From assembly GCA_023454395.1 (NCBI GenBank), contig JAEYFY010000338.1:1-7037 (forward strand): a stretch of 7,037 bases of DNA. The letters run 5' to 3'. The stretch is from Pseudomonadota bacterium. Lineage in GTDB: Bacteria > Pseudomonadota > Gammaproteobacteria > Enterobacterales > Enterobacteriaceae. The notes beneath the pieces are model-generated. The model saw nothing but the letters and a program-made list of their open reading frames with translations. It did not search any database and was not told where the DNA came from. Positions 1 through 7,037 of the stretch are shown in pieces (the stretch's first letter is position 1; every line of letters starts with the position of its first letter). The translations under genes were made by a program, and so were the position numbers.

Positions 1-554
1 AACGGTGGTCCGATCTTGAAAGGGCCACCTTCTCTTTCGGATATGGGCTAATGGTAACGCCGTTACAGTTAGCGCGTGTCTACGCAACGATTGGTAGTTT
101 TGGTATTTACCGTCCTCTTTCTATTACCAAAGTTGATCCTCCTGTACCGGGAACTCGTGTATTCCCTGAACCTGTGATGAGAACCGTCGTTCATATGATG
201 GAAAGCGTTGCATTACCCGGTGGTGGTGGTGTGAGCGCGGCTATTAAAGGTTATCGTGTTGCGATTAAAACAGGGACAGCGAAGAAAGTAGGGCCAGACG
301 GAAAATATATCAGTCAATATATCTCTTATGCGGCGGGTGTTGCACCTGCAAGCCGTCCTCGCTTTGCATTGGTTGTGATAATCAATGAACCTAAAGCGGG
401 TAAGTACTATGGGGGCGCAGTATCCGCACCGGTGTTTGGCTCCATTATGGGCGCAGTTTTACGCACAATGAACGTAGAACCTGATGCATTGACGCCAGAC
501 GATAAAAATGAATTTGTAATTAAAAAAGAAGAGGATACAAGTGGCCGATCCTAA
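1..554 (+). CDS. ftsI: Septal peptidoglycan transpeptidase FtsI (PBP3), C-terminal part, 5' truncated by window
   Basis: FtsI is the inner-membrane class B penicillin-binding protein that crosslinks septal peptidoglycan as partner of FtsW. The reading frame is open from base 3 (first full codons R-W-S-D-L-E-R-A), so the ATG at 51 is an internal Met, not a start. About 183 residues are visible, against about 588 for the whole E. coli protein. The third penicillin-binding motif, K-T-G, is encoded at 267-275 within KTGTAKK. The SxxK and SxN motifs lie upstream of the window. Other family landmarks are [19 protein letters not shown] and the PGGGG loop. The C-terminus reads [15 protein letters not shown]. 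In E. coli, FtsI loses an 11-residue C-terminal peptide by Prc (Tsp) cleavage after a Val at the same place, and the tail here also has 11 residues. The stop TAA is at 552-554, after the murE start at 541. Identification is certain; the 5' end is cut by the window only. Confidence 0.97.
   Translation, partial: RWSDLERATFSFGYGLMVTPLQLARVYATIGSFGIYRPLSITKVDPPVPGTRVFPEPVMRTVVHMMESVALPGGGGVSAAIKGYRVAIKTGTAKKVGPDGKYISQYISYAAGVAPASRPRFALVVIINEPKAGKYYGGAVSAPVFGSIMGAVLRTMNVEPDALTPDDKNEFVIKKEEDTSGRS
529..543 (+). promoter_or_regulatory. Ribosome binding site and GTG start of murE inside ftsI
   Basis: A GAGG core at 531-534 lies 6 bases before the GTG at 541, in the last codons of ftsI. This GTG gives a protein beginning M-A-D-x-N-L, which matches the E. 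coli MurE N-terminus and its length of 495 residues. No ATG fits as well, so the GTG start is preferred. Confidence 0.75.
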
Positions 555-2028
555 CTTAAGTGACCTATTAGGGGCGCTCGGGATACAAGCACCGTCATTG
601 ATGCTCAAAGACATGACACTCGACAGCCGAAAAGCAGCGAGTGGTGATCTTTTTATCGCTATTAAAGGTCATGAAACTGATGGTAGACGCTATATTCCTC
701 AAGCGATTGCTCAAGGTGTTTCGGCGGTATTAGCGGAAGCACAAGATGTTGCAACGCATGGTGAAATCCGTGAAAGCCACGGTATTCCAGTTATTTATAT
801 TGATAATCTTAATGCAGAGTTATCAAAGTTAGCAGGGCATTTTTATCATCAACCTGCAGAAAAACTGAAACTGATTGGCGTTACTGGAACTAATGGAAAA
901 ACGACAACAACACAATTGTTAGCACAGTGGGCGCAAGGTTTAGGTGAAACAAGTGCTGTGATGGGAACAGTAGGTAACGGGCTTTTAGGTCATGTTGTTC
1001 CTGCGATGAACACCACAGGATCTGCGGTTGATATTCAATTAGAGTTACAGCAGTTATTAAATCAAGGCGCGACATTAACGGCTATGGAAGTTTCTTCTCA
1101 TGGTTTAGTTCAAGGTCGAGTGAGTGCATTGCCTTTTGTCGCGAGTGTCTTTACGAATTTAAGCCGTGATCATCTTGATTACCATGGTGATATGGCTCAC
1201 TACGAAGAAGCAAAATGGTTACTGTTTTCCACTCATTGTAGTGGTGAAAAAATCATCAATGCGGATGATGCTGTTGGTCAAAAATGGTTATCTCGTTTGC
1301 CTGATGCTGTTGCCGTAACAATGGAAAATAAATTGCCACAAAATTGGCAAGGTCGTTTTGTTAAAACAACCCAGATTAATTATCATGATGCGGGAGCAAC
1401 CATTCACTTTAGTTCTAGCTGGGGTGAAGGTGAAATTGAAAGCCCATTAATGGGTGCATTTAATGTCAGCAATCTTTTATGCGCTTTAGCGACATTATTA
1501 GCACTTGAATATCCATTAGATGCAGTTATTAAAGCGTCATCTTCACTCACTCCGGTTTGTGGTCGAATGGAAGTGTTTAGTGCGGATAATCGTCCTACGG
1601 TTATTGTCGATTATGCTCATACTCCAGATGCATTAGAGAAAGCACTACAAGCTGCTCGTTTACACTGCACAGGTAAACTGTGGTGTGTATTTGGTTGTGG
1701 TGGTGATAGAGACAAAGGTAAGCGCCCACTAATGGGTGCAGTCGCAGAAGAGCTGGCTGATAAAGTTGTTATCACCGATGACAATCCTCGTAGTGAAGAG
1801 CCTCAAGCGATTATCCAAGATATTCTTTCGGGTTTAATGGACCCTGGCCGTGCGATTGCTATTGAAGGTCGTGCTGAAGCGGTTACTAACGTGATAATGC
1901 AAGCAGATAGCAATGATATGATTTTGGTCGCAGGTAAAGGGCATGAAGATTATCAGTTGGTTGGTTCGCGTCGTCTTGATTATTCAGACAGATTAACCGT
2001 TGCTCGGTTATTGGGGGTGATAGCATGA
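541..2028 (+). CDS. murE: UDP-MurNAc-L-Ala-D-Glu:meso-diaminopimelate ligase MurE
   Basis: MurE is the cytoplasmic ATP-dependent ligase that adds meso-diaminopimelate to UDP-MurNAc-L-Ala-D-Glu, the third amino acid of the stem peptide. The product has 495 residues, the same as E. coli. The N-terminal UDP-binding domain (about 1-100) is followed by the ATP-binding domain with P-loop GTNGKTTT at 116-123. The family motifs MEVSSHGL (182-189) and DHLDYHGD (210-217) follow, with K225 in the position of the carbamylated lysine. The C-terminal domain has the D-N-P-R motif at 414-417, which in this family recognises meso-DAP rather than L-Lys, and GKGHEDYQ at 465-472. This indicates a DAP-type wall. 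The start is a GTG, 14 bases inside ftsI, and the stop overlaps murF by 4 bases (ATGA). Nothing suggests loss of function. Confidence 0.98.
   Translation: MADPNLSDLLGALGIQAPSLMLKDMTLDSRKAASGDLFIAIKGHETDGRRYIPQAIAQGVSAVLAEAQDVATHGEIRESHGIPVIYIDNLNAELSKLAGHFYHQPAEKLKLIGVTGTNGKTTTTQLLAQWAQGLGETSAVMGTVGNGLLGHVVPAMNTTGSAVDIQLELQQLLNQGATLTAMEVSSHGLVQGRVSALPFVASVFTNLSRDHLDYHGDMAHYEEAKWLLFSTHCSGEKIINADDAVGQKWLSRLPDAVAVTMENKLPQNWQGRFVKTTQINYHDAGATIHFSSSWGEGEIESPLMGAFNVSNLLCALATLLALEYPLDAVIKASSSLTPVCGRMEVFSADNRPTVIVDYAHTPDALEKALQAARLHCTGKLWCVFGCGGDRDKGKRPLMGAVAEELADKVVITDDNPRSEEPQAIIQDILSGLMDPGRAIAIEGRAEAVTNVIMQADSNDMILVAGKGHEDYQLVGSRRLDYSDRLTVARLLGVIA
2013..2027 (+). promoter_or_regulatory. Ribosome binding site of murF and ATGA overlap with murE stop
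   Basis: A G-rich stretch with GGGGGTGA at 2013-2020 precedes the ATG at 2025 by 4 bases. The ATG overlaps the murE TGA (2026-2028), an arrangement typical of translational coupling. The match to the Shine-Dalgarno consensus is only partial and the spacing is short, which fits dependence on ribosomes arriving from murE. Confidence 0.55.
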
Positions 2029-3407
2029 TCCCTCTATCCTTAGAAACTATTGCACAAGCCACCCATGGTACGTTGAGTCACATTGCGCAAAGTCAAGCTA
2101 ATCAGTTAACGATTAAAGCCATTTCGACAGATAGCCGTAAAATTGATGAACATTGCCTGTTTATTGCATTGGCGGGTGAGCGTTTTGATGCACATGATTT
2201 TATTGCTGATGTAAAAGAAAAAGGCGCTGTTGCAGTTTTAGTGAATCGTGAAATCGAAGTCGATTGTCCACAAATTATTGTGAAAGATACCCATCTAGCA
2301 ATGGGTGAAATTGCAGCACATATTCGTTCGCTAAGCCACGCCAAGATTGTTGCGCTGACAGGCTCTTCCGGAAAAACTTCCGTTAAAGAGATGACGGCTT
2401 CTATTTTGCGTCACTGTGGTGAAACCCTCTATACCCATGGCAATTTAAATAACGATATTGGCGTGCCTTTAACGCTGTTTCGTTTAACGCCTGAACACCG
2501 TTTTGCAGTTATTGAATTAGGTGCAAACCATATCGGTGAAATCGCCTATACCGTCAATATGGTAAAACCAGATAGTGCATTGGTAAATAACCTCTTTTCT
2601 GCACACATTGAAGGCTTCGGCTCGCTGGAAGGTATTGCTCAGGCAAAAGGTGAAATCTTTACTCATTTAAAAGAGCAAGGTACAGCCATTATTAATCTTG
2701 ATAGTAATGATTTACCTCTGTGGCAACATCATTTAAATGCGCGCCAAACACAATGGTCGTTCTCTTTATCAGCACAACGTAACGCAGATTTTTATCCTAC
2801 CGAGATAGCTGTTAAGCAATTCATCACAAATTTCACCTTACATACACCAGAAGGTTGTGTTGAAGTCACTCTGCCATTACCGGGTCGTCATAATATTGCG
2901 AATGCCTTAGCGGCAAGTGCTCTTGCGTTATCTGCTGGGGCGACGCTTGAAGATATTCGCCTTGGTTTATCGACATTAAAAGCAGTACCGGGAAGATTGT
3001 ACCCTATTGAATTAACTTCAGGGAAAATGGTGTTAGATGACACTTACAATGCGAACGATGGCTCCATGATTGCGGGTTTGCAAGTGCTCTCTCAATTACC
3101 GGGATATAAAATTTTTGTTGCAGGGGATATGGCTGAATTAGGTAAAGATTCAGAAAAATGTCACCGCGATGTTGGTCGTTTTGCTCACAGTGCAGGTATT
3201 GATAGTGTCTTTACTGTTGGGCATCACAGCCATTTTATTAGTGATGAAAATCAAGGTGGTCAGCATTTTGCCTTTAAAGCCGACTTACTTGCCCAATTAA
3301 TTCCATTATTACAGCAGCATGATGTTGTTTCAGTTTTAGTAAAAGGTTCACGAAGCTCCGCGATGGAAGATATCGTGAACGCATTAAAGGAGTGCTTTGA
3401 ATGTTAG
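2025..3407 (+). CDS. murF: UDP-MurNAc-tripeptide:D-alanyl-D-alanine ligase MurF
   Basis: MurF is the last cytoplasmic Mur ligase. It adds the D-Ala-D-Ala dipeptide to UDP-MurNAc-tripeptide with ATP, giving the UDP-MurNAc-pentapeptide used by MraY. The 460 residues compare with 452 in E. coli. Most of the extra length is about six residues in the N-terminal domain near 19-32 ([10 protein letters not shown]), before the conserved TDSRK at 35-39. The P-loop TGSSGKTS is at 112-119, followed by NLNNDIGVP at 140-148 and ELGANH at 164-169. K208 in A-K-G-E-I-F is in the position of the functional carbamylated lysine of Mur ligases. [15 protein letters not shown] spans 283-297, and DDTYNAN at 338-344 and KGSRS at 440-444 mark the C-terminal domain. 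The start overlaps murE by 4 bases, and the last 7 bases overlap mraY. Identification is secure. Confidence 0.98.
   Translation: MIPLSLETIAQATHGTLSHIAQSQANQLTIKAISTDSRKIDEHCLFIALAGERFDAHDFIADVKEKGAVAVLVNREIEVDCPQIIVKDTHLAMGEIAAHIRSLSHAKIVALTGSSGKTSVKEMTASILRHCGETLYTHGNLNNDIGVPLTLFRLTPEHRFAVIELGANHIGEIAYTVNMVKPDSALVNNLFSAHIEGFGSLEGIAQAKGEIFTHLKEQGTAIINLDSNDLPLWQHHLNARQTQWSFSLSAQRNADFYPTEIAVKQFITNFTLHTPEGCVEVTLPLPGRHNIANALAASALALSAGATLEDIRLGLSTLKAVPGRLYPIELTSGKMVLDDTYNANDGSMIAGLQVLSQLPGYKIFVAGDMAELGKDSEKCHRDVGRFAHSAGIDSVFTVGHHSHFISDENQGGQHFAFKADLLAQLIPLLQQHDVVSVLVKGSRSSAMEDIVNALKECFEC
3386..3403 (+). promoter_or_regulatory. Ribosome binding site of mraY inside murF
   Basis: AAAGGAG at 3386-3392 is a strong Shine-Dalgarno sequence 8 bases before the ATG at 3401. 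It lies inside the last murF codons and fixes the mraY start, whose product M-L-V-W-L-A-E matches the E. coli N-terminus. Confidence 0.85.
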
Positions 3408-4483
3408 TTTGGCTAGCCGAATATTTGGTTAAATACCATACATTTTTTAATGTGTTTTCTTATCTGACATTCAGGGCGATTGTTGGTTTATTGACTGCAT
3501 TAATTATTGCTTTGTGGATGGGACCTCATCTCATCGCATGGTTGCAAAAAATGCAAATTGGGCAAGTGGTTCGTAGTGAAGGCCCAGAATCGCACTTTAG
3601 TAAACGTGGTACACCAACAATGGGCGGGATTATGATCCTGTTCTCTATCTCCATCTCTACACTGTTATGGGCAAGATTAGATAATCCTTATGTTTGGTGT
3701 GTATTGCTTGTTTTAATTGGTTATGGCGTTATTGGTTTTGTTGATGATTATCGCAAAGTTGTTCGTAAAGATACCAAAGGATTAATTGCTCGCTGGAAAT
3801 ATTTTTGGCAGTCCGTACTCGCCCTTGTTGTAGCGTTTAGTATGTACGCTATTGGTAAAGATACGCCTGCAACACAGTTAGTTGTGCCATTCTTTAAAGA
3901 TGTCATGCCTCAATTGGGTATGCTGTATATCTTACTGGCTTATTTCGTCATTGTTGGAACAAGTAACGCAGTTAACTTAACCGATGGCTTAGATGGTTTA
4001 GCGATTATGCCGACCGTTTTTGTTGCCGCGGGTTTTGCATTAGTTGCATGGGCGACAGGTAACGTTAATTTTGCCAGCTACTTAAAAATTCCTTACTTGA
4101 TGCATGCGGGTGAATTGGTGATTGTCTGTACCGCTATCGTTGGTGCGGGCTTAGGTTTCCTTTGGTTTAATACTTATCCGGCTCAAGTTTTTATGGGCGA
4201 TGTAGGCTCTCTTGCATTAGGTGGCGCATTAGGAACGATTGCGGTGTTATTACGCCAAGAATTCTTATTAGTCATTATGGGTGGTGTTTTTGTTGTTGAA
4301 ACACTTTCCGTAATTTTACAAGTCGGCTCATTTAAGTTGCGTGGTCAACGTATTTTCCGTATGGCTCCAATTCATCACCATTATGAATTAAAAGGCTGGC
4401 CTGAACCTCGTGTTATTGTCCGTTTCTGGATCATCTCACTGATGTTAGTGCTTATCGGTCTGGCGACATTAAAGGTACGTTAA
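3401..4483 (+). CDS. mraY: Phospho-N-acetylmuramoyl-pentapeptide transferase MraY
   Basis: MraY is a polytopic inner-membrane enzyme. It transfers phospho-MurNAc-pentapeptide from UDP to undecaprenyl phosphate, making lipid I on the cytoplasmic face. The product has 360 residues, identical in length to E. coli, with a hydrophobic pattern consistent with the ten membrane segments of the family. Active-site features are all present: the Asp pair D115-D116 in [17 protein letters not shown] at 192-200, the metal-binding D267 in FMGDVGS (264-270) and the H-H-H run at 325-327 in [19 protein letters not shown] at 67-76 is the first cytoplasmic signature. The gene overlaps murF by 7 bases and is separated from murD by a single base. 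The residues linked in E. coli to sensitivity to phage phiX174 lysis protein E (P170, L172, G186, F288, V291) are unchanged. Confidence 0.98.
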   Translation: MLVWLAEYLVKYHTFFNVFSYLTFRAIVGLLTALIIALWMGPHLIAWLQKMQIGQVVRSEGPESHFSKRGTPTMGGIMILFSISISTLLWARLDNPYVWCVLLVLIGYGVIGFVDDYRKVVRKDTKGLIARWKYFWQSVLALVVAFSMYAIGKDTPATQLVVPFFKDVMPQLGMLYILLAYFVIVGTSNAVNLTDGLDGLAIMPTVFVAAGFALVAWATGNVNFASYLKIPYLMHAGELVIVCTAIVGAGLGFLWFNTYPAQVFMGDVGSLALGGALGTIAVLLRQEFLLVIMGGVFVVETLSVILQVGSFKLRGQRIFRMAPIHHHYELKGWPEPRVIVRFWIISLMLVLIGLATLKVR

Positions 4484-4487
4484 AATG
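4470..4487 (+). promoter_or_regulatory. Weak ribosome binding site of murD at the mraY end
   Basis: TAAAGGT at 4470-4476 gives only an AAGG match, 9 bases before the ATG at 4485. The mraY stop TAA (4481-4483) is one base upstream of that ATG, so ribosomes terminating on mraY could restart here. The start is supported by the protein N-terminus M-A-x-Y-Q-G-K. Confidence 0.5.
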
Positions 4488-5795
4488 GCAAATTATCAGG
4501 GGAAAAAAGTGGTTGTTGTAGGGCTTGGAATAACAGGCCTTTCTTGCGTTGACTTTTTTATCCGCCAAGGTGTTACACCTAAGGTTATTGATACACGCCA
4601 AAAACCAGGAGGCTTAGATAAGCTTCCTACTGACGTTGAATATCATACAGGTAGTTTCCATCAAGCATGGCTTAACGATGCTGATTTAATTGTCTCAAGC
4701 CCAGGGATTGCCCTTTCGACGCCGGAGCTTGTTGAAGCTATCAATCATGGTGTTGAAATTGTTGGTGATATCGAACTGTTTTGCCGTGAAGCCAAAGCGC
4801 CTATTGTAGCGATTACTGGCTCTAACGGTAAAAGCACAGTGACAACGCTGGTCGGTGAAATGGCTCGCGCGGATGATATTCGCGTTGGCGTCGGTGGCAA
4901 TATCGGTGTTCCAGCGCTGACTTTATTAACCGAGCCTCATGATTTATACGTATTAGAGCTATCGAGCTTTCAACTAGAAACGACTTATAGCTTACAAGCC
5001 GCTGCTGCAACGGTATTAAATATTAGCGAAGATCATATGAATCGCTATCCGTTAGGATTAGAGCAATACCGTGAAGCAAAACTGCGTATTTACGATAATG
5101 CTAAAACCTGCGTGTATAACGAAGATGATGCATTAACGTTACCTTTACAGGGTAAAAATAATCGTTGTGTGAGTTTTGGTGTCGGACAAGGTGATTATCA
5201 GCTTGATAACACAAATCGCATTTTAAAAGTGAAAGGTGAAAAAGTTATTTCAACGGCTGAAATGTACCTTTCAGGGCAGCATAACTATACCAATGCATTA
5301 GCGGCATTAGCACTTGCTGATGCAGTGGGTATTTCTCGTAAAGCTGCAACCGAGGTACTGAAAACGTATCACGGTCTTGCTCACCGCTTTCAATTAGTTT
5401 ATTCGCATCAAAATGTACGTTGGATAAATGACTCGAAGGCCACCAATGTGGGAAGCACTGAAGCAGCATTACGAGGACTCGAAGTTGAAGGCACACTACA
5501 TCTTTTATTAGGCGGTGATGGGAAGTCTGCTGATTTCACTTCTTTATTGCCTTATATCAGCGGTGACAATATCCGCCTGTACTGTTTTGGGCAAGATGGG
5601 CAAGCATTGGCAAATCTACGACCAGATGTCTCTTTATTAACAGTGACAATGGAAGAAGCCATGCGAGCCTTAGCTCCTACTGTAAAATCAGGGGATATGG
5701 TGTTGCTTTCTCCTGCATGTGCAAGCTTAGATCAGTTTAAATGTTTTGAGCAGCGTGGTGATGAATTTGCACGTTTAGCAAGGGAGCTTGGCTGA
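4485..5795 (+). CDS. murD: UDP-MurNAc-L-alanine:D-glutamate ligase MurD
   Basis: MurD is the cytoplasmic ligase that adds D-glutamate to UDP-MurNAc-L-Ala, the step before MurE. The 436 residues compare with 438 in E. coli. The N-terminal Rossmann-like domain has GLGITG at 13-18 and SSPGI at 71-75. The central domain has P-loop TGSNGKST at 111-118, GGNIG at 137-141, ELSSFQLE at 158-165, H184 (the Mg-ligand position) and K199, the expected carbamylated lysine, in REAKLR. The C-terminal domain contains [13 protein letters not shown] (266-278), INDSKATN at 314-321 and [11 protein letters not shown] at 408-418. One oddity is D-H-M-N-R-Y-P at 183-189, where the usual motif has Asp in place of N186. 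The active-site residues named above are intact, so I expect a working enzyme. The stop overlaps the ftsW start by one base (TGATG). Confidence 0.98.
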   Translation: MANYQGKKVVVVGLGITGLSCVDFFIRQGVTPKVIDTRQKPGGLDKLPTDVEYHTGSFHQAWLNDADLIVSSPGIALSTPELVEAINHGVEIVGDIELFCREAKAPIVAITGSNGKSTVTTLVGEMARADDIRVGVGGNIGVPALTLLTEPHDLYVLELSSFQLETTYSLQAAAATVLNISEDHMNRYPLGLEQYREAKLRIYDNAKTCVYNEDDALTLPLQGKNNRCVSFGVGQGDYQLDNTNRILKVKGEKVISTAEMYLSGQHNYTNALAALALADAVGISRKAATEVLKTYHGLAHRFQLVYSHQNVRWINDSKATNVGSTEAALRGLEVEGTLHLLLGGDGKSADFTSLLPYISGDNIRLYCFGQDGQALANLRPDVSLLTVTMEEAMRALAPTVKSGDMVLLSPACASLDQFKCFEQRGDEFARLARELG

Positions 5796-5797
5796 TG
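5781..5797 (+). promoter_or_regulatory. Ribosome binding site deciding the ftsW start
   Basis: AGGGAG at 5781-5786 lies 8 bases before the ATG at 5795, inside the last murD codons. The next in-frame ATG (5810, Met6) has no Shine-Dalgarno match in front. Upstream in the same frame a TGA occurs at 5762-5764, with no ATG, GTG or TTG between it and 5795. The protein therefore cannot be extended with a usual start codon. Confidence 0.8.
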
Positions 5798-6988
5798 AGC
5801 GTATTCGCAATGCGAAGATTAAAACAGTGGCTAGTGGGCAGTTATCAAACTGAGAATACGGCATTTGTGCCGTATGATCGCGCCTTGCTCTGGTTTACTT
5901 TCGGATTAGCGGTTGTCGGCTTTGTTATGGTGACATCAGCGTCAATGCCTGTTGGTCAACGTCTAGCAGAAGATCCGTTCTTATTTGCTAAACGTGATGG
6001 CATCTATATCCTTGTCGCATTTTGTATTGCGTTAGTCACCATGCGTATCCCAATGGCAGTTTGGCAACGTTATAGCAGCTTAATGCTGTTCGGCTCGATA
6101 CTCCTTTTATTGGTGGTATTGGGGGTAGGGAGTTCAGTTAATGGTGCTTCACGCTGGATTGCTGTGGGGCCATTAAATTTCCAGCCTGCTGAATTATCAA
6201 AACTTGCGCTGTTTTGTTATTTATCGAGCTATTTAGTCCGAAAAGTTGAAGAAGTACGCAATAACTTTTGGGGTTTCTGTAAGCCGATGGGCGTGATGTT
6301 AGTACTGGCTGTTTTATTGTTATTACAACCAGACTTAGGAACTGTTGTGGTTTTATTCGTAACAACATTAGCACTGTTATTTTTAGCGGGTGCTAAAATT
6401 TGGCAGTTCTTAGCCATTATCGGTTCAGGAATTGCTGCTGTTGTTATGTTGATTATCGTTGAACCTTACCGTGTTCGACGTATCACTTCTTTCTTAGAAC
6501 CTTGGGAAGATCCATTTGGTAGCGGTTATCAGCTTACACAATCTCTAATGGCATTTGGTCGTGGTGATTTACTTGGACAAGGTTTAGGAAACTCAGTACA
6601 AAAACTAGAATATTTGCCAGAGGCACATACCGACTTTATTTTCTCCATTTTGGCTGAAGAACTTGGTTATATCGGTGTGGTTTTGGTGCTTTTAATGGTA
6701 TTCTTCATCGCTTTTCGCGCGATGCAAATTGGACGACGTGCGCTGATCCTCGAACAACGTTTTTCAGGCTTTTTAGCTTGCTCTATCGGGATTTGGTTTA
6801 CATTCCAATCATTGGTGAATGTAGGCGCTGCAGCAGGCATGTTGCCAACAAAGGGATTAACCCTTCCTCTTATTAGTTACGGTGGTTCGAGCTTGATTAT
6901 TATGTCAACTGCCATCGTGATGTTATTACGAATTGATTATGAAACACGTCTAGCACAAGCTCAGGCGTTTGTAAGGAGCCCGAAATGA
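5795..6988 (+). CDS. ftsW: Septal peptidoglycan glycosyltransferase FtsW (SEDS family)
   Basis: FtsW is a multispanning inner-membrane SEDS protein that polymerises lipid II into septal glycan strands, working with FtsI (encoded upstream in this cluster). The product has 397 residues, about 17 fewer than E. coli (414), and the difference lies wholly in the cytoplasmic N-terminal tail before Y-D-R-A-L-L-W (27-33). Hydrophobic helices run from about residue 30 to 380, consistent with ten segments. Landmarks are [10 protein letters not shown] (47-56), GASRWI (117-122), QPAELSK (130-136), QPDLGT (178-183), the periplasmic [11 protein letters not shown] (273-283) and the SEDS signature [25 protein letters not shown] (342-366). 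D280 aligns with the catalytic Asp297 of E. coli. The gene overlaps murD by one base and murG by four. An alternative internal start (GTG 5834, Val14) is discussed in the findings. Confidence 0.97.
   Translation: MSVFAMRRLKQWLVGSYQTENTAFVPYDRALLWFTFGLAVVGFVMVTSASMPVGQRLAEDPFLFAKRDGIYILVAFCIALVTMRIPMAVWQRYSSLMLFGSILLLLVVLGVGSSVNGASRWIAVGPLNFQPAELSKLALFCYLSSYLVRKVEEVRNNFWGFCKPMGVMLVLAVLLLLQPDLGTVVVLFVTTLALLFLAGAKIWQFLAIIGSGIAAVVMLIIVEPYRVRRITSFLEPWEDPFGSGYQLTQSLMAFGRGDLLGQGLGNSVQKLEYLPEAHTDFIFSILAEELGYIGVVLVLLMVFFIAFRAMQIGRRALILEQRFSGFLACSIGIWFTFQSLVNVGAAAGMLPTKGLTLPLISYGGSSLIIMSTAIVMLLRIDYETRLAQAQAFVRSPK
5839..5852. repeat. Small inverted repeat, 5-bp stem, in the 5' part of ftsW
   Basis: CAGTT (5839-5843) and AACTG (5848-5852) are perfect reverse complements around the 4-base loop ATCA. 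On its own this is within chance expectation. It is listed because it sits three bases before a stronger hairpin. Confidence 0.35.
5856..5875. repeat. Perfect inverted repeat, 8-bp stem, in the 5' part of ftsW
   Basis: ATACGGCA (5856-5863) and TGCCGTAT (5868-5875) are perfect reverse complements around the loop TTTG. The hairpin lies about 60 to 80 bases into ftsW, in codons for the variable cytoplasmic tail (N-T-A-F-V-P-Y). No T-run follows, so it does not look like an intrinsic terminator. It could affect mRNA folding, or may be chance. Confidence 0.45.
6973..6987 (+). promoter_or_regulatory. Ribosome binding site of murG inside ftsW
   Basis: AAGGAG at 6973-6978 is a near-consensus Shine-Dalgarno sequence 6 bases before the ATG at 6985. 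The ATG overlaps the ftsW stop (ATGA, 6985-6988). The strong site may let murG be translated partly independently of ftsW. Confidence 0.85.
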
Positions 6989-7037
6989 GCGAGCGTAGAC
7001 GCCGTTTAATGGTTATGGCTGGTGGTACTGGGGGACA
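6985..7037 (+). CDS. murG: UDP-GlcNAc:lipid I N-acetylglucosaminyltransferase MurG, 5' end only
   Basis: MurG is the peripheral inner-membrane GT-B glycosyltransferase that adds GlcNAc to lipid I to form lipid II, the substrate of FtsW. Only 17 full codons are visible: [17 protein letters not shown]. The hydrophobic strand L-M-V-M followed by the glycine-rich A-G-G-T-G-G is the N-terminal signature of the family. The basic run R-R-R-R is a charged variant of the short tail in E. coli (M-S-G-Q-G-K-R). Position directly after ftsW with an ATGA overlap is the expected place in the cluster. The gene is cut by the window end, so nothing can be said about the rest. Confidence 0.93.
   Translation, partial: MSERRRRLMVMAGGTGG
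7018..7025 (+). other. Chi-like octamer GCTGGTGG
   Basis: The octamer GCTGGTGG is identical to the E. coli Chi site that modulates RecBCD. It falls in the murG codons for the glycine-rich loop, so coding constraint alone could produce it. The motif is established for E. coli; function in this organism is inferred from kinship. I noticed no other copy on either strand in the window. Confidence 0.45.

Noticed and set aside
51..554. A separate 167-residue gene starting at ATG 51
   Set aside because: The frame is open to the window edge and the upstream residues match FtsI (R-W-S-D-L-E-R-A), so the ATG is an internal Met of ftsI.
890..1075. Minus-strand open frame opposite murE
   Set aside because: It lies wholly inside a conserved gene, has no recognisable protein character and no convincing start signals; it is a shadow of murE.
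1333..1350. 6-bp inverted repeat TTGCCA / TGGCAA in murE
   Set aside because: A 6-bp stem with a 6-base loop is expected several times by chance in 7 kb; no T-run, no position near a gene boundary.
1811..1819. DnaA-box-like TTATCCAAG in murE
   Set aside because: Two mismatches from TTATCCACA, single copy, inside coding sequence with no origin context.
2079..2120. Extra residues in the MurF N-terminal domain as a possible inserted element
   Set aside because: Only about six residues in a variable loop compared with E. coli, with no repeat or composition change; ordinary length variation.
2102..2344. Minus-strand open frame of about 80 residues opposite murF
   Set aside because: Rich in Ser, Ile and Ala, as expected from antisense reading of murF; no domain and no separate promoter seen.
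5245..5496. Minus-strand open frame of about 83 residues opposite murD
   Set aside because: Fully covered by the conserved murD C-terminal half; its composition looks like an antisense reading, with no motif.
6138..6417. Two overlapping minus-strand open frames opposite ftsW
   Set aside because: They overlap each other in different frames within membrane-segment codons of ftsW; low complexity in N, K and T marks them as shadows.

Overview
The window is a segment of the division and cell wall (dcw) gene cluster of a Gram-negative gammaproteobacterium. All genes lie on the + strand in the order ftsI (3' part) - murE - murF - mraY - murD - ftsW - murG (first codons only). This is the Escherichia coli order, with no inserted or missing gene. 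The proteins resemble the E. coli ones over nearly their whole length, as far as I can compare from memory, so the organism belongs to Enterobacterales. The base composition is clearly more A/T-rich than in E. coli, with many A/T third positions. Together with the divergence, this suggests Morganellaceae (Proteus or Providencia type). That assignment is an inference and was not searched.

Layout: 1-554 is the C-terminal part of the septal transpeptidase FtsI (PBP3). Then come the meso-diaminopimelate ligase MurE (541-2028), the D-Ala-D-Ala ligase MurF (2025-3407), the lipid I synthase MraY (3401-4483), the D-glutamate ligase MurD (4485-5795) and the septal SEDS glycosyltransferase FtsW (5795-6988). 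MurG starts at 6985 and runs off the window. There is no intergenic space. Five of the six junctions overlap by 1 to 14 bases and the sixth has a one-base gap, so this reads as one polycistronic, probably translationally coupled unit. I see no terminator, tRNA, rRNA, insertion sequence, CRISPR array or convincing promoter.

How the genes work together: MurD, MurE and MurF successively add D-Glu, meso-DAP and D-Ala-D-Ala to UDP-MurNAc-L-Ala in the cytoplasm. MraY moves the phospho-MurNAc-pentapeptide onto undecaprenyl phosphate (lipid I), and MurG adds GlcNAc (lipid II). After flipping, FtsW polymerises lipid II into glycan and its partner FtsI crosslinks it at the septum.

I found no undescribed system here. 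The points worth a second look are fine-scale: the ftsI/murE coding overlap at the FtsI C-terminal processing region, a short FtsW N-terminus with a GTG where E. coli has an internal start, two adjacent small hairpins just after that GTG, an Asp-to-Asn change in a conserved MurD motif, retention of the MraY residues linked to phiX174 E sensitivity, and a Chi octamer in murG.
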